From Tildeniella torsiva UHER 1998/13D (GTDB lineage Bacteria; Cyanobacteriota; Cyanobacteriia; Phormidesmidales; Phormidesmidaceae): a DNA stretch of 64,000 nucleotides. The stretch is from positions 161,673 through 225,672 of the forward strand of contig JAHHIH010000007.1 in NCBI GenBank assembly GCA_019358835.1, given 5' to 3'. How positions within the stretch are numbered: the stretch's first letter is position 1; every line of letters starts with the position of its first letter. Made by a program: the position numbers and the translations under genes. The notes below the pieces were generated by a model, which did not search any database, was not told the DNA's origin, and worked only from the letters and a program-made list of their open reading frames with translations. Positions 62,687 through 64,000 of the stretch are shown here, in pieces.

Positions 62687-63367
62687 ATGCCCGAATATAC
62701 TCGTGGCTCATTGCGTGATGTGCTGACTTTCGTACCCATGAACGCTCGTCTTCATTACGGTTGGAAAACCGTAGACTTGGCTGCGCGGACTGGAATCAGT
62801 GCCGCAGACATCAAAACCCAGTTGGGCCACATGACAGCAGCAGAAGCGCAGGCTGTGGCCAGTGCAATCCTGGTTACGGGGGCTAACTCACCCAAACCCG
62901 CTCGCGTGGTCAAGCGTGACCCGACCGCCCCTATTTCCCAGCCTTCGAGCACAAGTACCTTTGTGGCCTTTAACAAGCTAGCCGCAGCCGCAGCTGGCGG
63001 CTGGTCGCTGTCTAAACCAGCCCGAGGCGTTCGATTGACGGCGAACGTAGATGGAAAGCGATCTGTAACTGCGATCGCAGAATTGAGCGACGGCACCCTC
63101 TACGCATTTCCGTTAAACCGGGTCGATTTCGACCGCGTAGCGACAGTTTTGGGCCTAGATTCAGCGGTCTCCATTACTACTGCCACTGAACGCAATCGGC
63201 TGGTAACTGGTAGTAGAACCAAGCCCGGTCGGTGCTCAATCGAAGACAATGGCGGAGTCTTCCAGACGTTCTTCTCAACAGCGGCTGAATCAGCGGCGAT
63301 CGCCGCTGGCTACAACATCGAAAAGCCCGAATTCATAGAATATGCCGCCACTCCTGTAACCCCCTAA
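62687..63367 (+). CDS. Hypothetical protein, island gene 5
   Basis: A 226-residue soluble protein. The N-terminal domain (about 1-65, DVLTFVPMNARLHYGWKTVD) has a helical segment with LAARTGISAADIKTQLGHMT. A Pro/Lys linker (about 70-95) precedes a C-terminal beta-rich part (GVRLTANVDGKRSVTAIAEL, LYAFPLNRVDFDRVATVLGL). No motif is recognised. Its abundance-like composition and position could fit a capsid or tube protein, but nothing proves it. It overlaps the next gene by one base. Confidence 0.7.
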   Translation: MPEYTRGSLRDVLTFVPMNARLHYGWKTVDLAARTGISAADIKTQLGHMTAAEAQAVASAILVTGANSPKPARVVKRDPTAPISQPSSTSTFVAFNKLAAAAAGGWSLSKPARGVRLTANVDGKRSVTAIAELSDGTLYAFPLNRVDFDRVATVLGLDSAVSITTATERNRLVTGSRTKPGRCSIEDNGGVFQTFFSTAAESAAIAAGYNIEKPEFIEYAATPVTP

Positions 63368-63618
63368 TGACCCTCATCCTTCCCGGTACGCTCGAATTCG
63401 CTCTGGCCTTGGCCGAAATTCCGCCCGTTCCCACCTGGCGGAAAGAAGCCGAGCGTACCAATGGGGAGATCCGTCTCATTTGCCGGGCCGGTTCCCTGGG
63501 CCTGATGGAAACTGTAGATCACCAAACCTGGTTGGAGTATTGCAATGACGGAGAGCTCGACGAACGACAAGCCGAAATCGACGCCCACGACGCCGCGCTC
63601 GAAGGCGTTATCTACTGA
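63367..63618 (+). CDS. Hypothetical protein, island gene 6
   Basis: An 83-residue protein with a beta-like start (MTLILPGTLEFALALAEIPP) and an acidic C-terminus (DERQAEIDAHDAALEG). No family is recognised. The ATG overlaps the previous stop (TAATG), suggesting translational coupling. The following gene starts inside it. Confidence 0.6.
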   Translation: MTLILPGTLEFALALAEIPPVPTWRKEAERTNGEIRLICRAGSLGLMETVDHQTWLEYCNDGELDERQAEIDAHDAALEGVIY

Positions 63619-63901
63619 GTCAGAGGCGGCCCCAGAGACGGCTGTAGAGGCCGCAGCAGCAGCGCCAGACCTAAGCGCCTATTTCCCTGGATACATCCGC
63701 AAACTGAAGGGTTTAGCTAACGTGGCAGAGGCCATAGAGACCGCACGGAAAGAGGCCAAACTCCCCAGCCTTAACCCGACTGATTACCGCTTTGTGCTGG
63801 GCCGCCCTGGTGGCATTCCGTTTTCCTTCCCGGTGCAGGTGGTTTATAAGCCTGATAGCCCCAAAGAGCACGACTTAGGCACGTTTAGGATCGGTCGCTA
63901 A
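63545..63901 (+). CDS. Hypothetical protein, island gene 7
   Basis: A 118-residue protein with a disordered Ser/Thr/Ala-rich N-terminus (about 1-42) and a folded C-terminus (LSAYFPGYIRKLKGLANVAE ... GGIPFSFPVQVVYKP). It overlaps gene 6 by 74 bp in another frame, so the true start may be later; no internal ATG is visible before residue 40. The next gene starts within its stop (TAATG). Confidence 0.6.
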   Translation: MTESSTNDKPKSTPTTPRSKALSTESEAAPETAVEAAAAAPDLSAYFPGYIRKLKGLANVAEAIETARKEAKLPSLNPTDYRFVLGRPGGIPFSFPVQVVYKPDSPKEHDLGTFRIGR

Positions 63902-64000
63902 TGTCGTGGCAGAGCCTGGGCATTGTGGCCCCCAAGCTGGGCGAGTGGCGAGCTTATGCCGGAGCCACCCCCTTGGCAGCAGGGGCCGCCGTGTTTCGGG
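63901..64000 (+). CDS. Hypothetical protein, island gene 8, 5'-terminal fragment
   Basis: Thirty-three codons starting MSWQSLGIVAPKLGEWRAYA are visible before the window ends. The start overlaps the previous stop codon by one base, like others in this cluster. No family is recognised. Confidence 0.55.
   Translation, partial: MSWQSLGIVAPKLGEWRAYAGATPLAAGAAVFR

Overview
The window is chromosomal DNA from a cyanobacterium. It carries orange carotenoid protein, fluorescence recovery protein, two Hlip genes, the plastid-type genes ycf46 and ycf35, cyanobacterial Hfq, an NblR-like regulator and many copies of the HIP1 octamer GCGATCGC. The moderately high GC content, long intergenic spacers and polypyrimidine tracts suggest a filamentous Leptolyngbya/Nodosilinea-type strain, but no rRNA gene is present to settle this.

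Layout. 0-5.7 kb: an edge fragment of a DUF2499 gene, a CsaB-type pyruvyl transferase, a glutathione peroxidase, a PEP-synthase-like protein and a ComF-type phosphoribosyltransferase. 5.9-10.9 kb: a complete four-gene polar amino-acid ABC transporter with a DUF2358 gene directly attached. 10.9-13.8 kb: a decayed Uma2 nuclease tail, a tandem pair of paralogous membrane proteins, serS and nfu. 13.9-16.5 kb: a photoprotection cluster (ocp, frp, hli, hli). 16.6-31.2 kb: an SDR, cytosine deaminase-like amidohydrolase, transglutaminase, Ser/Thr kinase with TPRs, GGDEF-EAL protein, cupin, acyl-ACP/CoA synthetase, YlqD-like protein, pyruvate dehydrogenase E2 and amidase. 31.5-46.4 kb: an SLC13 carrier, ComFB-like protein, hfq, dapF, HAD hydrolase, gcvP, alpha/beta hydrolase, retropepsin-like protease, carA, STAS protein, Mini-III RNase, recQ and a TPR protein. 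46.8-49.4 kb: a stress-type cluster (RHH protein, Ycf46 AAA ATPase, Ycf35) with a palindromic operator-like site. 49.5-57.3 kb: an IMPase-family phosphatase, Crp-family regulator, TerB protein, nadA, nblR with divergent small genes, nagA, VOC protein and DUF4278 protein.

From about 57.45 kb to the end the character changes. A terminator and a tRNA-like 3'-end remnant are followed by tightly packed, mostly same-strand genes of no recognisable family: a 785-residue repeat- and proline-rich protein, a 525-residue protein with a membrane segment, an internally duplicated 167-residue protein and several small proteins. HIP1 sites are almost absent there. I read this as the left end of an integrated element, possibly phage-like, that runs past the window. 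It is the best candidate for an undescribed system.

Other notable points are a 95-bp structured element present twice (22.7 and 51.8 kb), an intergenic-type repeat read in frame inside gcvP, an apparent AUC start codon on the STAS gene, an HLR1-type element in front of the second hli gene, and an OCP with Asp where the salt-bridge Glu normally sits.
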